From Plotosus lineatus (Eukaryota; Chordata; Actinopteri; Siluriformes; Plotosidae): a stretch of DNA of 64,000 bases. The notes below the pieces were generated by a model. That model had not been told where the DNA came from and ran no database searches. It was given only the letters and a program-made list of their open reading frames with translations. The position numbers and the translations under genes are program-made. Shown here in pieces: positions 1-13,280 of the stretch. The stretch's first letter is position 1. Each line of letters begins with the position of its first letter. The stretch lies in assembly GCA_024760905.1 (NCBI GenBank), contig CM045732.1, positions 60,370,996-60,434,995 on the forward strand, given 5' to 3'.

Positions 1-151
1 CAAACGTGACCTCTTTTTGAACAAAGAGTCATGTGATTACATTACAGCATCTTCTGAAGATCTTTGAAAGTTGTATTTGAAGATAGATACCATGATACCA
101 GATACCATGAACTGATAGAAACATATACTTAAATTAATGTAGGGGTGTACT

Positions 152-197
152 GTCCATCCATCCATCCATCCATCCACCCATCTATCCATCCATATAT
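152..197. repeat. (ATCC)n microsatellite
   Basis: About eleven imperfect ATCC units. Confidence 0.9.
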
Positions 198-354
198 ACT
201 TTGACTGATATTTGAATAAAAGTTCAAATCTGTCTGTTTCTTACTGCCAACATATTTAAACTCAATTCAGTTTTATTTGTATAGCCTTTGTACAGTTAAC
301 ATTGTCAGAAACAGATTTACACAATAAAAACAAATTTAGTAAAGAATTTAAGCA

Positions 355-778
355 TGTGACACCGGGAGCTTTCAGTCGGACCCAAAGATGCAGGAGCCCG
401 AGTATGATGATACAAATGAGCTTTATTGAACACAGAGCAGGCACTAGAGTATGGGGAATCGTGATCACCATAGAGGTGAGGGGAAACCCGAAAACCAAAA
501 TCACTAATGGAAAATATCAAAGTGGGAACTGGTCGAGCACGGAGCTGAGAACCAAGGGGCCAGAGAGATCACAGGGAAACAGAATCGTTTGGAGGAACAA
601 TCTTCTAGCGCTGGGAGGAGCGCGCTGCTCATCCTTATAGCCTGGTGATGGCTGAATGGAATCCGGTGTGCTCTCCGGACTCTGCCTGCGTGTGGCAGCC
701 ACGCCCCTCGCCAGTGCCTGCAGTGCATGAGGAAAGAGAAAGAGAGTTAAAAGCCGCCAAATAACACGGACCACAACA
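355..778 (-). mobile_element. Solo LTR of an LTR retrotransposon (probably Ty3/gypsy-like)
   Basis: A 424-bp block begins TGTGACACCGGG and ends CCACAACA (TG...CA termini) and is flanked by the 5-bp direct repeat AAGCA at 350-354 and 779-783, the mark of integrase insertion. Read on the minus strand it has a TATAAG box (complement of about 635-641) and, some 200 bases later, an AATAAA signal (complement of 422-427), in the order expected for U3-R-U5. No internal coding region adjoins it, so it is a solo LTR left by recombination. The superfamily is a guess from length and the TGTCACA terminus. Confidence 0.72.
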
Positions 779-1865
779 AAGCATTTCTTTTAAACACCAA
801 ACATTACCAAGTACAAACCAAGTTGGAATTTGAGGAACCTGAACTATTTATGCCTTTCCTATACCGTAGGCCCCCAATTTTTTCACGATGGTTCAGGTCT
901 GGCTTTTCCCGCAGATCAAGAAAATCCGCGAGTTATTGATGCAGATTTAAAACCCTATGTATATGCTTCTTAAACACATTCTATAGACAGTCTTACTCAT
1001 TAATACAGTAATAATGTAATAAAATGTAGTAATGATTAAGTAAAAACTGTTAAATTTTGTATGGTGATAATATTTATTAATGAATAAAGCGCTTAGGCTC
1101 CTTACCAGAAGCTAGAGAAGATGCAGGGCGTTTGAGTGACATCACAGGGCTTAAATAATCATTAAAAACACACTAAAAATTTACTTTGCAATTCAGTCAA
1201 TCACGTTGATAAGCTGTTCATGAAGGAGAAAAAAGAGGTGTACACATCATCTGCAACCAATCAGCAAGAGGGAGAAACAAAAGCTCTCAGCCATTGGCTG
1301 AATTTGAATCACATGCCAGTTACTTCCGTGAAGTTGACAATCTGCAAGGGACCCGAGCGCTGAACCACGAATGGTCCAGGGCCAACTGTATTAGGTTATC
1401 AGCTGTACTGGTTTAAAGAGATTTCTATGGCATCTAATTTCATGTCTCCATCACCAAGAATATACAGGTTTTTATTTTTTTAACCAGTTTAAGTTTTGAA
1501 AAGCTAATGGACTGGCCCAGGCAGGTTGATAATGAATCAGCAGACACTTATTTTCTAAACATATTGTGCACATTAAGAAGCCATTTAGACCAGGTGGTAA
1601 CTACGTGATCCTCAGACCAATGGTATTTCTGGCATGTAGAAAATGCTCAAGAGGAAATCTTGATTAAGTAAAGGCTGAGCACCTGGTTGCAAACTTCATC
1701 AGCATCGCCACTGGGACACCAAGCTTTTATTTTCATGGCAGTGTTGTTGAATAAGAGTATTAAAAGTGATATTTGTTTTTGTAAAATTCTCTATAATATT
1801 AGCTTCATTTATTCATGATGTACAGTATTAATACTTTCCATCTTTGGCAATATGGATTGACCATG

Positions 1866-2256
1866 CATCCATTCATTCATTAATTTTCTGAACTGCTTAA
1901 TACTAGGGTCTAGGTTACTAATAGGATCACGGGGAGGCTGGCACCCATCTCAGCCGACTCTGGGCGAGGGAGGGGTACACTGTTCACAGCCATAGCATAG
2001 AGCCAGGCCATAGCAGGGTCAACACTCACACAACCATTCATACTCACCCTCACATGTACGGGCAATTTGGAACAGCCAATTAACCGGCAGTGCATGTTTT
2101 TGGATTATGGGAGGAAACCAGAGGACCCAGAGGAAACCCATGCAAACACGGGGAGAAAGTGCAGACTCCACACAGAAATGCCCGAGCTGGAAATCGGACC
2201 CAGGACTTTCTTGTTGTGAGGTAGACGTGCTAATCACTCCACCTCCATGCTGCCAC
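1866..2256 (-). mobile_element. SINE-B, near full length
   Basis: On the minus strand it runs from a tRNA-like head (GGGTCCGATTTCC as B box) through GTGGAGTCTGCAC and the ACAGTCCAAAGACATG-type body to the CCTAGTAT..AAGCAG tail. An imperfect 14-bp repeat (ATGGATTGACCATG at 1852, ATGGATGGGCCATG at 2257) is a likely target duplication. Confidence 0.82.
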
Positions 2257-2776
2257 ATGGATGGGCCATGTTTTGTTAATTAAGATTTCAGTCTTGTGGC
2301 ACCTTGATATTTTCTAAAATGAAGCAAAATACTGTATGCCATGTTCAGCTGTATCTTCTTTAGAAACCCAGTGATTGGAAATTCTCTGAATACACAACAG
2401 TGCAGTCATTGATGTCTAATTGTTCACTGATGTTTGGCCTTCTGCATTATGGATAATAGAGGAGACCGTAAGCCAAGGCTTTATCTTAAATGCCAGGTGC
2501 TGGGATGTTTTGCAAGCATGTTAATGAAAACAAAATGATATTTCTGGACCTTTTCCTTTTATCAGGTCATGACTTGTGAAATATATGTTGAATCAATCTG
2601 ATTCACGGGATATACAATCAGTTGTTCTGATTGGCTAGTCTACTACTAGGATTTCATTTCTCATACCATGAGCAGGGATGTCATTCTAGAAAAAAAAAAA
2701 GCTTTCAGTGGTGTCATACAAAGATAACTACTAGTGCAATTTTTTCTGTGTTGAAGACGTTAATGGTAAGAATGTA

Positions 2777-3593
<817 letters not shown>

Positions 3594-3756
3594 TATTTTT
3601 GTTAATTAATTTATTTATTTTTACACCAAACGCAACAGTATCAGCCTACTTTGAAGAACAGGTCTCCGGTCCTCGCTGCTGTCTGAGCCATCAGTTCTAT
3701 CCAATTCAAGCCTTCCCAGTAACGAATAAATATATTTATCAAGTTATGTAATATTC

Positions 3757-3882
3757 ATTCATCCATTTTCTGAACCACTTAATCTTAATTAGAGTCGCAA
3801 GGAGGCTTGTACCCATCTCCGCCGACTCTGGGCAAGGGCAGAGTACAGCCTGGACAGCTCATCATGCCATCGCAGGGCAGTT
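3757..3882 (-). mobile_element. SINE-B, 5'-truncated tail fragment
   Basis: Carries the tail (CTTAATCTTAATTAGAG on the + strand), CCGACTCTGGGC and CTGGACAGCTCATC, and stops at the CATCGCAGGGC position. Confidence 0.75.
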
Positions 3883-4066
3883 ACTGTACGTATATAAGTA
3901 ATATATAACTGTCAAATAAATCAAGGAATTTTGATGCTTTTTTAAGGTAGCTGCTGTCCTGGTCAGGTTCGACCCTCTCATTGTGCATTAGAACATGATC
4001 ACAAGTTATTATGCTGCAGTTTGCAGTTCCTATTAATATGGTATTACTATATCTATAAAGAAAATG

Positions 4067-4417
4067 AGGGCAGTCATGGCCTGGTGGTAAAGGGTGCTGG
4101 ATTGCTTATCCTAAGGTTGGAGGTTCGAGTACCACTCTCCACAAGGTTGTCACTGTATGTGTGTGCAGTTAACTGGGTTATCAAAGGCCGGCCATGTCTC
4201 TCACTGTCTATGGATGTAAAAGAACCATTGCTGACTTTCGACACGAGTAGCTGCAAAGCCGTCAGCGTGTTTCTGTCTCTTTCTAAAGAGTTGTGTCAAG
4301 AAGGGCATCCGATGTAAAAACCTACGCCAAATCAAACATGCGAATCAAATGATTCGCTGCGGCGACCCCTGAGAAAAAAGAGAAAATGCCGAAAGGAAAA
4401 GAAGATACTGTACGTAG
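4067..4417 (+). mobile_element. SINE-A, full length
   Basis: tRNA-like head with GAGGTTCGAGTACCACTC, the body (CATTGCTGACTTTCG, AAGGGCATCCGATGTAAAA), and the tail TTCGCTGCGGCGACCCCTGA then GCCGAAAGG. The 10-bp target duplication AAAGAAAATG is at 4057-4066 and 4418-4427. Confidence 0.9.
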
Positions 4418-4469
4418 AAAGAAAATGTTCATAAAATTTGAGTTAGCTCCACTCTGCTGTATGCCAATA

Positions 4470-4884
4470 CAGGGATCCCTCGCTACTTCATGCTTCAATT
4501 CATGTGGCTTCAGTGCATCACATTTTTTTTTGTTGTTTTTTTAATATTCATTGAATTAAAAAAATAAGGAAATTAAGGAAGAATAGGGGAAAAGGTTTCG
4601 GAAAATACTGCAAAAACAAGGCCAATTATGAAAAAAACAAAAAAACAGCCCAAAACCTCCCATCAAAACTACTTACATTTTTGTGAGGTGTGCATCTGAG
4701 TGTCTGCATGCGCATCTGTTTGATTGTTTTTATAGCACTGAATATGTATTTATTGATATTATATACACATATAAATGTACGTATACGTCAGTTGGGTGGT
4801 TTGGGGGGGGGGGGGGTGATCCTTCTTCACAAAATTCGATTGTCGCAGGGGGATCTCGGAACTATGGAAAGTGAGGGATCCCTG
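4470..4884. mobile_element. MITE-1 copy, TA-flanked
   Basis: Ends CAGGGATCCCTCGCTACTT and AAAGTGAGGGATCCCTG are inverted; TA flanks both sides. The interior is AT-rich with CTTCAATTCATG near the left end and CATATAAATGTACG near the right. No coding capacity. Confidence 0.85.
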
Positions 4885-6368
4885 TACTCCCATAAAAAAA
4901 CAAAACAAAACAAAAAAGATTAAAGTACAGACACTTGTAGAAGATCCTAATAAATAGGGCCGTGGAAATGTTCTCCTTCATCACTGAATGTCTGATTGAA
5001 TCTACATCTTCTGAGTAACATATTACAACATGGTAAATTGATCATTAAATTTTAAAATGCTGATTTTTGCATACTATTAAGTCTTAAGAAAGCTAGATTG
5101 TGATAAAATAGATTCCCTGTATTTGTAACGGGACAATCGGGTGAAAGTTCAGAAAGTCGGGTTTTATTTTTGCTGAACTGAAAGAACACATTGTTAAAGT
5201 GTTGGAATGATGCAGTGCCACACAGACTGCAAAGAAGCAATTATGCAACCAAATGCCTTTTACTTATAGCCACCTGTAATGAGGGTACTGTGAATTAAAC
5301 GACTTTGGTTTCTGTGCATTTTACAAAGTGTAGTTATAAATATGCTTAAATTAAAGCTGACATCCAGCACTATAACATTAAAATCCAACGTGTTGTTATA
5401 CGGAGCCAAAACAGGAATTGTGTCACTTTCAAATTAAATACAGCCTGCTTTAAATGTTTTGGCGTACAGAAAAGGCTAAACACTGTTTCTTCTTCCACCA
5501 CAATCTAACAGACATGCACATCAGAGTGACCACAAGAGGTTAAAGGCTTCCAAAGGGCTGCAATTTATGTTTGCGCTTTGAAGTGACATAAACCTCTGGC
5601 TTATTTTAGTTTTACTTCACTGAGGACAAAGATCATACCCGCGCTCCAAGTGTTGTCAAGAGACATGTGCCAAAACAGCTTTTATTACATACTCATTGAC
5701 ATATATTTAGGGGGAAAATATCGGCGTTTATATTATCCAGAGTCATGGTAAATGTTAGGTGTAAGGGCCTTATTGAAAAGAGTGAGACAGCAACCTTGGA
5801 ACCGAGACATACGCCTGGGAGAAGCCGATCTATTAGTTAGGGGTGGTTAACCGCTATGAGGGCATCTGGGTGTTATTTCTGTGAGTAATAGTGGATCATA
5901 ATATCAAAACGACATGGCTACCGCACCCCTACTGCCTCCCTTATGACTTTATTTCTCACATGTTTCCAAAAATAGGTCAACATTAGCTAGTCGTACTGAC
6001 CAGCACACAGCGGAGGATGTATTGTGTAGTCCGGTGTAATCCAGAGGTTTTTCAAATTGTAAAACTCATATAGTTACATAAAACGTCCTCGCGTACAGAG
6101 GAGTTGCTAAGAAAACTCACTGGCATTAACGGTCAGGCTTTATTACACTTTGGGCTCTAAAGAGAGGAGACAGAGCTACTTTTTATTACGCATTTAATGT
6201 GGGGAGAATAAAACAGATTTCTTCTCTCATCTGTTTAAAGAAGAGTAGATGAGAGGAGAAATCTATTGCATTCTATATTACACATTTTCCAGCAGCATTT
6301 ACAGTAAACAGCTCAAACCTATTGACTAAAAAAACATAAATTAAAGCATAGAAAGTAAGAATACATAG

Positions 6369-6414
<46 letters not shown>
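6369..6414. repeat. (CA)n microsatellite
   Basis: About 23 CA units. Confidence 0.95.
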
Positions 6415-6417
<3 letters not shown>

Positions 6418-6491
6418 CGCCAGCCTCCTCTCTACTACAACTATAGTCAAGCAGTTCAGATAAACGAATAATATATAGAGCAAGGCATATA

Positions 6492-6989
6492 CAGGGATCC
6501 CTCACTTTCCGCGGTTAATTGGGATTGAGATCCCCACACGACCACCGAATACCGCGAAGTAGGATCAGCCCCAGCCCCCTCTACTGACATATACGTACAT
6601 GTATATGTGTATATAATATCAATAAATACATATTCAATGCTATAAATGCTTAATAACAATTATACGTTAAAAAATAATGCATAGGATGTAAATAAAATAT
6701 AAATACACACATACAGACGCGCCCGCGTGTGCATGCACTCAGATGCGCACTTCACAAAAATGTAAGTAGTTTTGATGGGAGGTTTTGGGTTGTTTTTTTG
6801 TTTTGTGTTTGTTTAGGGTTTTTGTGGGTTTTTTGGTGCATAATCGGCTTTGTTTTTGCAGCATTTTCCTTAACTTTTTCCCCTATTCTACCTTAATTTC
6901 CTTATTTTTTTAATTCGATGAATATTTTTAAAAAAATGCAATGCACTGAAGCCGCATGAATTGAAGCGCGAAGTACCGTGGGGTCCCTG
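6492..6989. mobile_element. MITE-1 copy, TA-flanked, inverted relative to the 4470 copy
   Basis: Begins CAGGGATCCCTCACTTTCC and ends GAAGTACCGTGGGGTCCCTG, with TA on each side. The CGCGGTTAATTGGGATTGAG end is kept here and is degraded in the copy at 4470. Confidence 0.85.
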
Positions 6990-7215
6990 TACACTGTAAG
7001 GGATAAGATAAGATAATACTTTATTATCCTGGAGGAAATTTTGGTTACGTCTTATTATTACGACATGCGTCGCCGACAAAGAGCGCCACCTAGGTTGTTC
7101 AAAGAGTCAAGTTACAAACAGAAAAGAAGGCTCAAATCAACAACACACAAACTGCTATAAAATAAATACATAAAAATTATATGTTTAAAAGGTCCTTACA
7201 CAGACCCAGTATACA

Positions 7216-7216
<1 letters not shown>

Positions 7217-7262
<46 letters not shown>

Positions 7263-7446
7263 GTAATAAAAGTAATAAAAATAAAATGATGATGATAATA
7301 ATAATAATAATACCCTGCGATGGCCTGGCGAGCTGTCTAGGGTGTACTCTGCCCTCGCCCTGAGTTGGCTGGGATGGGCACCAGCCTCCCCCGTGACCCT
7401 AATTAGGATGAAACGGTTACAGAAAATGAGCTGAGATGAGCTGATG

Positions 7447-7501
<55 letters not shown>
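7217..7501 (+). repeat. SINE-B/SINE-AB tail fragment between two (TAA)n tracts
   Basis: TAA/ATA tracts at 7218-7310 and 7447-7500 flank a tail fragment of about 120 bp at 7314-7432 (GCGATGGCCTGGCGAGCTG, CCCTAATTAGGATGAAACGG). The fragment probably landed inside an older microsatellite, or its 3' tail seeded the second tract. Confidence 0.75.
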
Positions 7502-8014
7502 AATAAATAAATCAGTAGATAACCACAATAAATGAAATTGAACTAAATGATATTATATTATATTATGTTATATTATAGTTATATTTACATTTATATTGCA
7601 CTATGCCCATTGTTTTGTTGGAAAAAAATGCACAGTTCTCTGGGTAGACAAAATGGCCGCAACTTCAAAGTTAGATGTTCTCCATTCTCAGCGCAAGGTT
7701 TAGAGATAATCTACAATCAGTACACTAGGTTTAATTTAACAAGAACATCTATGATGTTCTCTATGTACATCTATGATGAATCATCTATAGTAAAAAATTA
7801 CAGTTTAAAAACTTGAGGCAAATATTGTTGAAGGTACAACAAAGTATAAAACTGTACAAAACGCTGTAATGCTGAAACTTGGCTGTCTAGTGCAGAGATG
7901 AGAAAATGTCCAGTGTAAACATTCATGTGCAAATTAAGGTGCATGGTGTGTTGTGAAGGTCAGTGCCGAGTCTTTTGCTGACATGATAATTGGCATCGTA
8001 AACGAGGACAGTTC

Positions 8015-8276
8015 TGTGTGGAGTTTGCAGGTTCTACAGGGTTAGCCAGAGTACCCAGGATTTCCTCTGGGCACAAAGACATGCACAGTAGGCAGATTGT
8101 TTTTTTTTCAAATTGCCCCTAGTTAAGTGTGAATGGCAATGTGTGTGTGTGTGTGTGTTTTAACATGTAATGTGTGTTGGAGCAGTGTAAAGGGTGTACC
8201 CCGCCTACACTCAGTGTCAGCTGAGATAGGCACCAGCCTCCACGCAATCCTAGTAGGATTACCTGGGTATGCCAAC
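8015..8276 (+). mobile_element. SINE-B, 5'-truncated and diverged
   Basis: Contains GTGTGGAGTTTGCAGGTTCT, AAAGACATGCACAGTAGGC and ATTGCCCCTAGTTAAGTGTG, then a short (GT)n and a degraded tail ending near CCTAGTAGGATTACC. Confidence 0.75.
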
Positions 8277-8348
8277 TGATAACTCCTGGTGAACAACTTA
8301 CCTCATTCTGCATATATTTACCTAGTGCATCATGATATATCATATATA

Positions 8349-8666
<318 letters not shown>

Positions 8667-8838
8667 GGATTTTCTGAGTAGATCCTTCCATAGGAGAGTG
8701 CTCAATACTTTTTGGTAGAGCAAATAACAAAAATAAAAGGACAGGACAAAGACTTTCTATTGAAACTCCATTTATCACTACAGATCTGTTTCGAGGGGTG
8801 GTGAAACCATCCTCTCTCTTCAGGTGATTATAGAAGAA
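8667..8838 (-). mobile_element. Hammerhead-bearing retroelement fragment (Penelope-like pLTR suspected), locus 1
   Basis: The segment from GGATTTTCTGAGTAGATCC to GGTGATTATAGAAGAA recurs at 44923-45035 (same orientation) and 45315-45450 (opposite), so it is a dispersed repeat. Its minus strand holds a complete hammerhead fold. Right after it (8857-8882) a 26-base piece is repeated inverted, making a hairpin. No coding region adjoins. The Penelope-like assignment rests on the ribozyme type and the inverted, truncated arrangement, not on a protein. Confidence 0.6.
8774..8829 (-). ncRNA. Minimal type-I hammerhead ribozyme motif
   Basis: Read 5' to 3' on the minus strand: stem I ATCAC; core CUGAAGA (complement of 8817-8823); stem II 8793-8816 closed by the canonical G-C pair and built on GAG/CTC and TGGT/ACCA around a TTC loop; core GAA; very short stem III ACAG/CUGU with an AU loop; cleavage triplet GUA (predicted cut after the complement of 8779); stem I return GTGAT. 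All invariant hammerhead positions are present (CUGANGA, GAA, the A15.1-U16.1 pair, H17). A two-base stem III loop is what Penelope-like elements show. Activity is inferred from the fold only. Confidence 0.72.
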
Positions 8839-8920
8839 CTATATACTTCTTATACTTCTTCTATACTCACCTGAAGAGAGAGTATACTGTATATATATAA
8901 TCAATTCACAGTGTCTCAGA

Positions 8921-8964
<44 letters not shown>

Positions 8965-8965
8965 A

Positions 8966-9013
<48 letters not shown>
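8921..9013. repeat. (TA)n tracts
   Basis: Two TA runs separated by GAGAAATATATATACA; between the hairpin at 8811-8882 and the right arm. A partial extra copy of the arm tip (TCAATTCACAGTGTCTCAGAG) lies just before, at 8902-8922. Confidence 0.9.
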
Positions 9014-9018
<5 letters not shown>

Positions 9019-9205
9019 CATTTCACAGTGTCTCAGAGTGGTATCTGTTGTAAATAACCTGTTCTATAATAAAACCCTCACTTCCTGACAGCGATGTATT
9101 ACACAAGGGTCATTTCCTTTTCTTCTGTCCCAGATGTTTGTTTCTCATGGCACTGTGATCACATTACTGAGTCATGCCAAAAATTTATTTATAACAAACT
9201 ACACT
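9013..9205 (-). repeat. Right arm of the 190-bp inverted duplication
   Basis: Inverted near-identical copy of 8349-8536, from AAAATCATTTCACAGTGTC to ATTTATTTATAACAAA. The low divergence points to a recent event. Confidence 0.9.
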
Positions 9206-9972
9206 TCTACGGTTATAATATAGTAGTATATGCAGCTGTAAATCAAGGCTAAAAATCGGCTATAGCTGTCATTGTAATGGCTAATTTGATCAGCTGCAAG
9301 ATCACGTTTAAGTTTATTTTCTTCTCCCTTCAGCGAAAACACAACTGATATTTAAAGCCACAAAATTTTAAAAGCTTTCCAAAGCATCTATCATTTTATG
9401 ATATCTGGAAGTGGTTAAAAACCAGAGTGGATTTAAACACTGGTTAAAATGGAAATATCCTATTTGTGCAAATCATTTTTGTCCTTGGTAGTTTTTATAG
9501 GACCTTCACATGGTCGTGAAACTTTGTTTATTTTTGAGGCTGGATTATACACCATATCACCAAAACTATGTCAACACACCCATATGTGGTTGTTCCCCAT
9601 GCTTTGGCCACAAAACTGAGGACTCAAAGTTGTGTAAGATGTCTTTGTATGCTGATGCAGTTTCCCTACTCTAGAGCTAAAGGGCCCAAACATGACAATG
9701 CCCCTATGCACAAAGCTAAGTCCATGAAGATATGACTTGCCAAGCCTGATGTGGGGGAAATCAAGTGGTATGCAAAAGGCTCAGAACATCTTTAAGATGA
9801 AATACATGACAACCCACAACCCACCCCCCCCCCCCAATATCATTGCCTGACCTCCCTATTGCTCTGATGACCGAATGGACACAAATGCACACAGTCAAAT
9901 TCTAGCTACATAGCTTTCCCTGAAGAGTGGAGAGAGGAGATTATTATAACCACACATTTCTGGAATTTAAAC

Positions 9973-10672
9973 AGCATGGTGGCGTAATGGTTAGAACATC
10001 TATGTCCAAGCTAGAAGGTGTTGGGTTTGAAACCCAGGCTGGGTGAGGGTGTTCCTATGTGGAGTCTGTATGTTTTGTCCATTTTCTCTAGGTACTGCAT
10101 TTTTCGTCCCACAGTCCAAAGACATGTGCAAGGGCAGTGGTGGCCTGGTGGTATAGGGCGCTGGATCGTTGATCCTAAGGTTGGGGGTTTGAGTCCCACT
10201 CTCCACAAGGTTGTCACTGTTCCCCCGAGTACAGATAACTGGATTATCAAAGGCTGGCCATGCCTCTCACTCTATATGGTGAGAGGTTCATATAAAAGAG
10301 CAATTTCTGACTTTCGTAAAGAGTAGCTATAGGCGTCAGCATGTTTCTGTCCCTTGCTAAAGGGTTGTGTCAGGAAATGCATCCAACGTAAAAACCTAGG
10401 CCAAATCAAACATGTGAATCAGATGATTCGCTGTGGCGACCTCTGGAAAAGGGAAAATCCAAAAGGAAAAGAAGGAGGAGTCCAAAGACATGTGCACCCG
10501 GCTAATCGGCTATACCAAATTGCCCCTAGGCGTGGGTGTAAATGGTTGCATGTTTGTGGTGGCGTTTGGCAAGCTGTTCTGGGTGTAGCCCAGCTTCGCC
10601 AAGAGTCAGTTGAGATGGGCCTCCAGAATCCCCACAATCTTAGTAGGAATAAGCAGTTTGGTAAATAAATGA
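9973..10672 (+). mobile_element. SINE-B split by a SINE-A insertion
   Basis: Head and body at 9973-10130 (AGCATGGTGGCGTAATGG, GGGTTTGAAACCCAGGC, ACAGTCCAAAGACATGTGCA) and the remainder at 10497-10672 (AATTGCCCCTAGGCGTGGG to CTTAGTAGGAATAAGCAG). The break lies just after CCAAAGACATGTGCA. Confidence 0.85.
10131..10478 (+). mobile_element. SINE-A nested in SINE-B
   Basis: Head GGGCAGTGGTGGCCTGGTGG and tail ATTCGCTGTGGCGACCTCTG then AAAAGGAAAAGAAGG. The perfect 18-bp target duplication AGTCCAAAGACATGTGCA is at 10113-10130 and 10479-10496. Confidence 0.93.
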
Positions 10673-11317
10673 AATTATTTTATTGGGATTTTATGTAATA
10701 GACCCACACAAAGTTGAATTGTGAAATGGAAGGAAAATAATACACAGTTTTCAATTTTTTTAATCAAACAAATATCTGAAAAGTATGCCGTGATTTTTTG
10801 TATGTCAATATATTTATTTGATGAACAAATGAGGCAAATATTATAATTGGTCATTGGATGTATTTATTTTTGAAAACTATTACATTACATAAAGTATTTA
10901 CTGATATTTCCACATGTAGTGATTGGATTTTTGGCCGTAAAGAGATTTAGCAATTCTTTAGCTGGAACCGTTCTGTAATTCTTCAGCTCTTTTTCATATT
11001 CACAATGTTTCTCCTGTTTCAGCGGCAAAGTTCAATAACAATTATGCTGTTTGCCAACGTGCTGTTGTTCCAAATTAGCCTGATGATCTACATGTTCAGA
11101 TTCCCACACTGAAATTAAGTATGTTGTGGTTTGACTGTTTTACGAGAACTTGGATTTTCACTTGACTTCCACCAGATGCCACTTACCTCCCCTTCGCCAA
11201 CCAACTTTCTGATTGATGCTAATAATCCCAGGCTCTTATACAATAAATGCCATTTAAATGAATCAGCAGTTGGTACAGATTGAAACATGAACAGTACTCA
11301 CATTGTATAAATACAGT

Positions 11318-11318
11318 T

Positions 11319-11396
<78 letters not shown>

Positions 11397-11397
11397 C
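11318..11397. repeat. (A)n(TA)n(T)n self-complementary tract
   Basis: About 16 A, some 22 TA units and about 18 T in a row, symmetrical around its centre and able to form one long hairpin. Confidence 0.9.
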
Positions 11398-12919
11398 TTT
11401 TCTTTCCCCTATTCTGAAAGGTTCCTTCATGATATGATGAAGTGTCTAAACCTTCTCAGAACATGAGTGAATTATCCTAACCTGAGATTTTTTGCTATTG
11501 CTATCCCTCTTTTCTTCGTTTATTTCCAGACTTTTGCTAAATATAGGGCTTGGACTCATGCCATTTTACTGCTGCTTTGTTGCTGTCCATTTGCTCACAG
11601 TACTCCAAATCCCAGACCAGGCAGCTGATGCCAGAGAGTCCTGTCTGATGTCAGAGAGATTTGTTTAGACAGTCAGCACATAGCCAACTGAATATTTCCA
11701 ACCCTCGAACACAGCCCTCATATCAGAATATTTCTGAATTAACTGATCGATGCTACATGCTAACATGTTGGATGTGGATTCTGTACTTCCAAACCACTCA
11801 GGATGACTAATGGTCTTTGTGATGCTGAAGTAATCTCTTCATGCTCTGACAACACTGCAAACTTAATTGCATACATGATGCTCCCTAGAAGAAAAACCGA
11901 GCAACATTAAAATGTATTGGTCAAGATGTTTGGCAAGGCTAGAAATAAGTACCGGTAATTAGCAATGCTAACATTTATAGTGTAAAGGATAGAGGACTTT
12001 AATTGCGATAATTTTCAAACGGCTAGAAGGATGTAATTTGCTTTAAAACACCCCTCCTCCGAAAACCCCCAAAGAACTTGGCTTTAAGGAAGGGATACTC
12101 AATGTTGTATCACCATCTTGAAGTGCTTCTGCACTTTTCCTAATAATAAGAAACAAATGTCTTTAAACATTTATGGAGAAAAGCTCTTGCTGTTCACATT
12201 TTTGTTCACGGAGTGAAAAGTAGTCACAATTTATGCAAGATTTCTTTGTTGAATTGTCATAGTTTTATAAACTAGGTCAAGCATGTTTAGGAGTCTGTTT
12301 CCACTGCTCCTCTCCAATGTTAATATTTGCGGTACGATGGGACCTACAGGACTGCTGTTTCCAATAGCCACCTAAATGCAAACAACAATTAATTCAGCAT
12401 TGCAAGGATGGGTGTTGAATACTTTACCCTCTTAGCAAAGGCCAGTTGTTGACACGCCCACATAGCCCACATACTGAATGTCCCAGTAGAAAGTTGGCTT
12501 CTGTCACTCGACTCTTTCTGCTTCCAATTCTACGGAAAATATTCATGGAATCTGTTCTTTTCCTTAAAACTTCTTCAAGTTTTCATTGAAATTAAATTTT
12601 ATTGCTCTTTGTTTACTTCATCCGTTGACTCAATGACAACAGTGGAAAGAACACGCTTATTTTCCTCGCTAAGAAAGATGCAATGCTAATGACTGAATAT
12701 GGAGAGAATTCTGTGAGAAAAACGTCAAAGCCAAAGGAACTGCCATGAATAGTAACTCGGTATGCTAAAGCAAAAACAAAAAGAGCTTTCACTTGCTAAG
12801 CTGTAGAACCTTGTACATGCTGTACATCTAATATAGTTGAAAAATATGTTGACGTACGATAATTTTTAACACGTTTTATACCGATACACCGGACACGATA
12901 TGATATTTGTTGAATTGTC

Positions 12920-13280
12920 TGTCTGTCTTCCTTTCGGCTTTTTCCCTTTTTACTCAGGAGTCGCCACAGCGAATCATCTGATTCGCATGTTTGATTTGGC
13001 AGAGGTTTTTACGTCGGATGCCCTTCCTGTCACAACCCTTTTAGCAAGGGACAGAAACACAACTTTGTAGCTACTCTTTACGAAAGTCAGCAATGGTTCT
13101 TTTACATGCCTCTCACCATAGACAGTGAGAGACATGGCCCACCTTTGATAACCCAGTTAGCTGCACTGGGGGGGGGGGGGGGGGGGGGGGAGGGGCAATC
13201 CTGTGGAGAGTGGGACTTGAACCCCCAACCTTTGTATCAGCGCTCCAGCGCCCTATACCACTAGACCACCACTGCCCCAC
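12920..13280 (-). mobile_element. SINE-A, full length
   Basis: On the + strand it runs from the tail (CCTTTCGGCTTTTTCCC, GTCGCCACAGCGAATCATC) to the tRNA head (GGGACTTGAACCCCCAACC). The perfect 13-bp target duplication TTGTTGAATTGTC is at 12907-12919 and 13281-13293. A run of about 22 G at 13169-13190 replaces the usual short G run. Confidence 0.93.

Noticed and set aside
7218..7310. Poly-Asn protein
   Set aside because: Translation of a (TAA)n tract.
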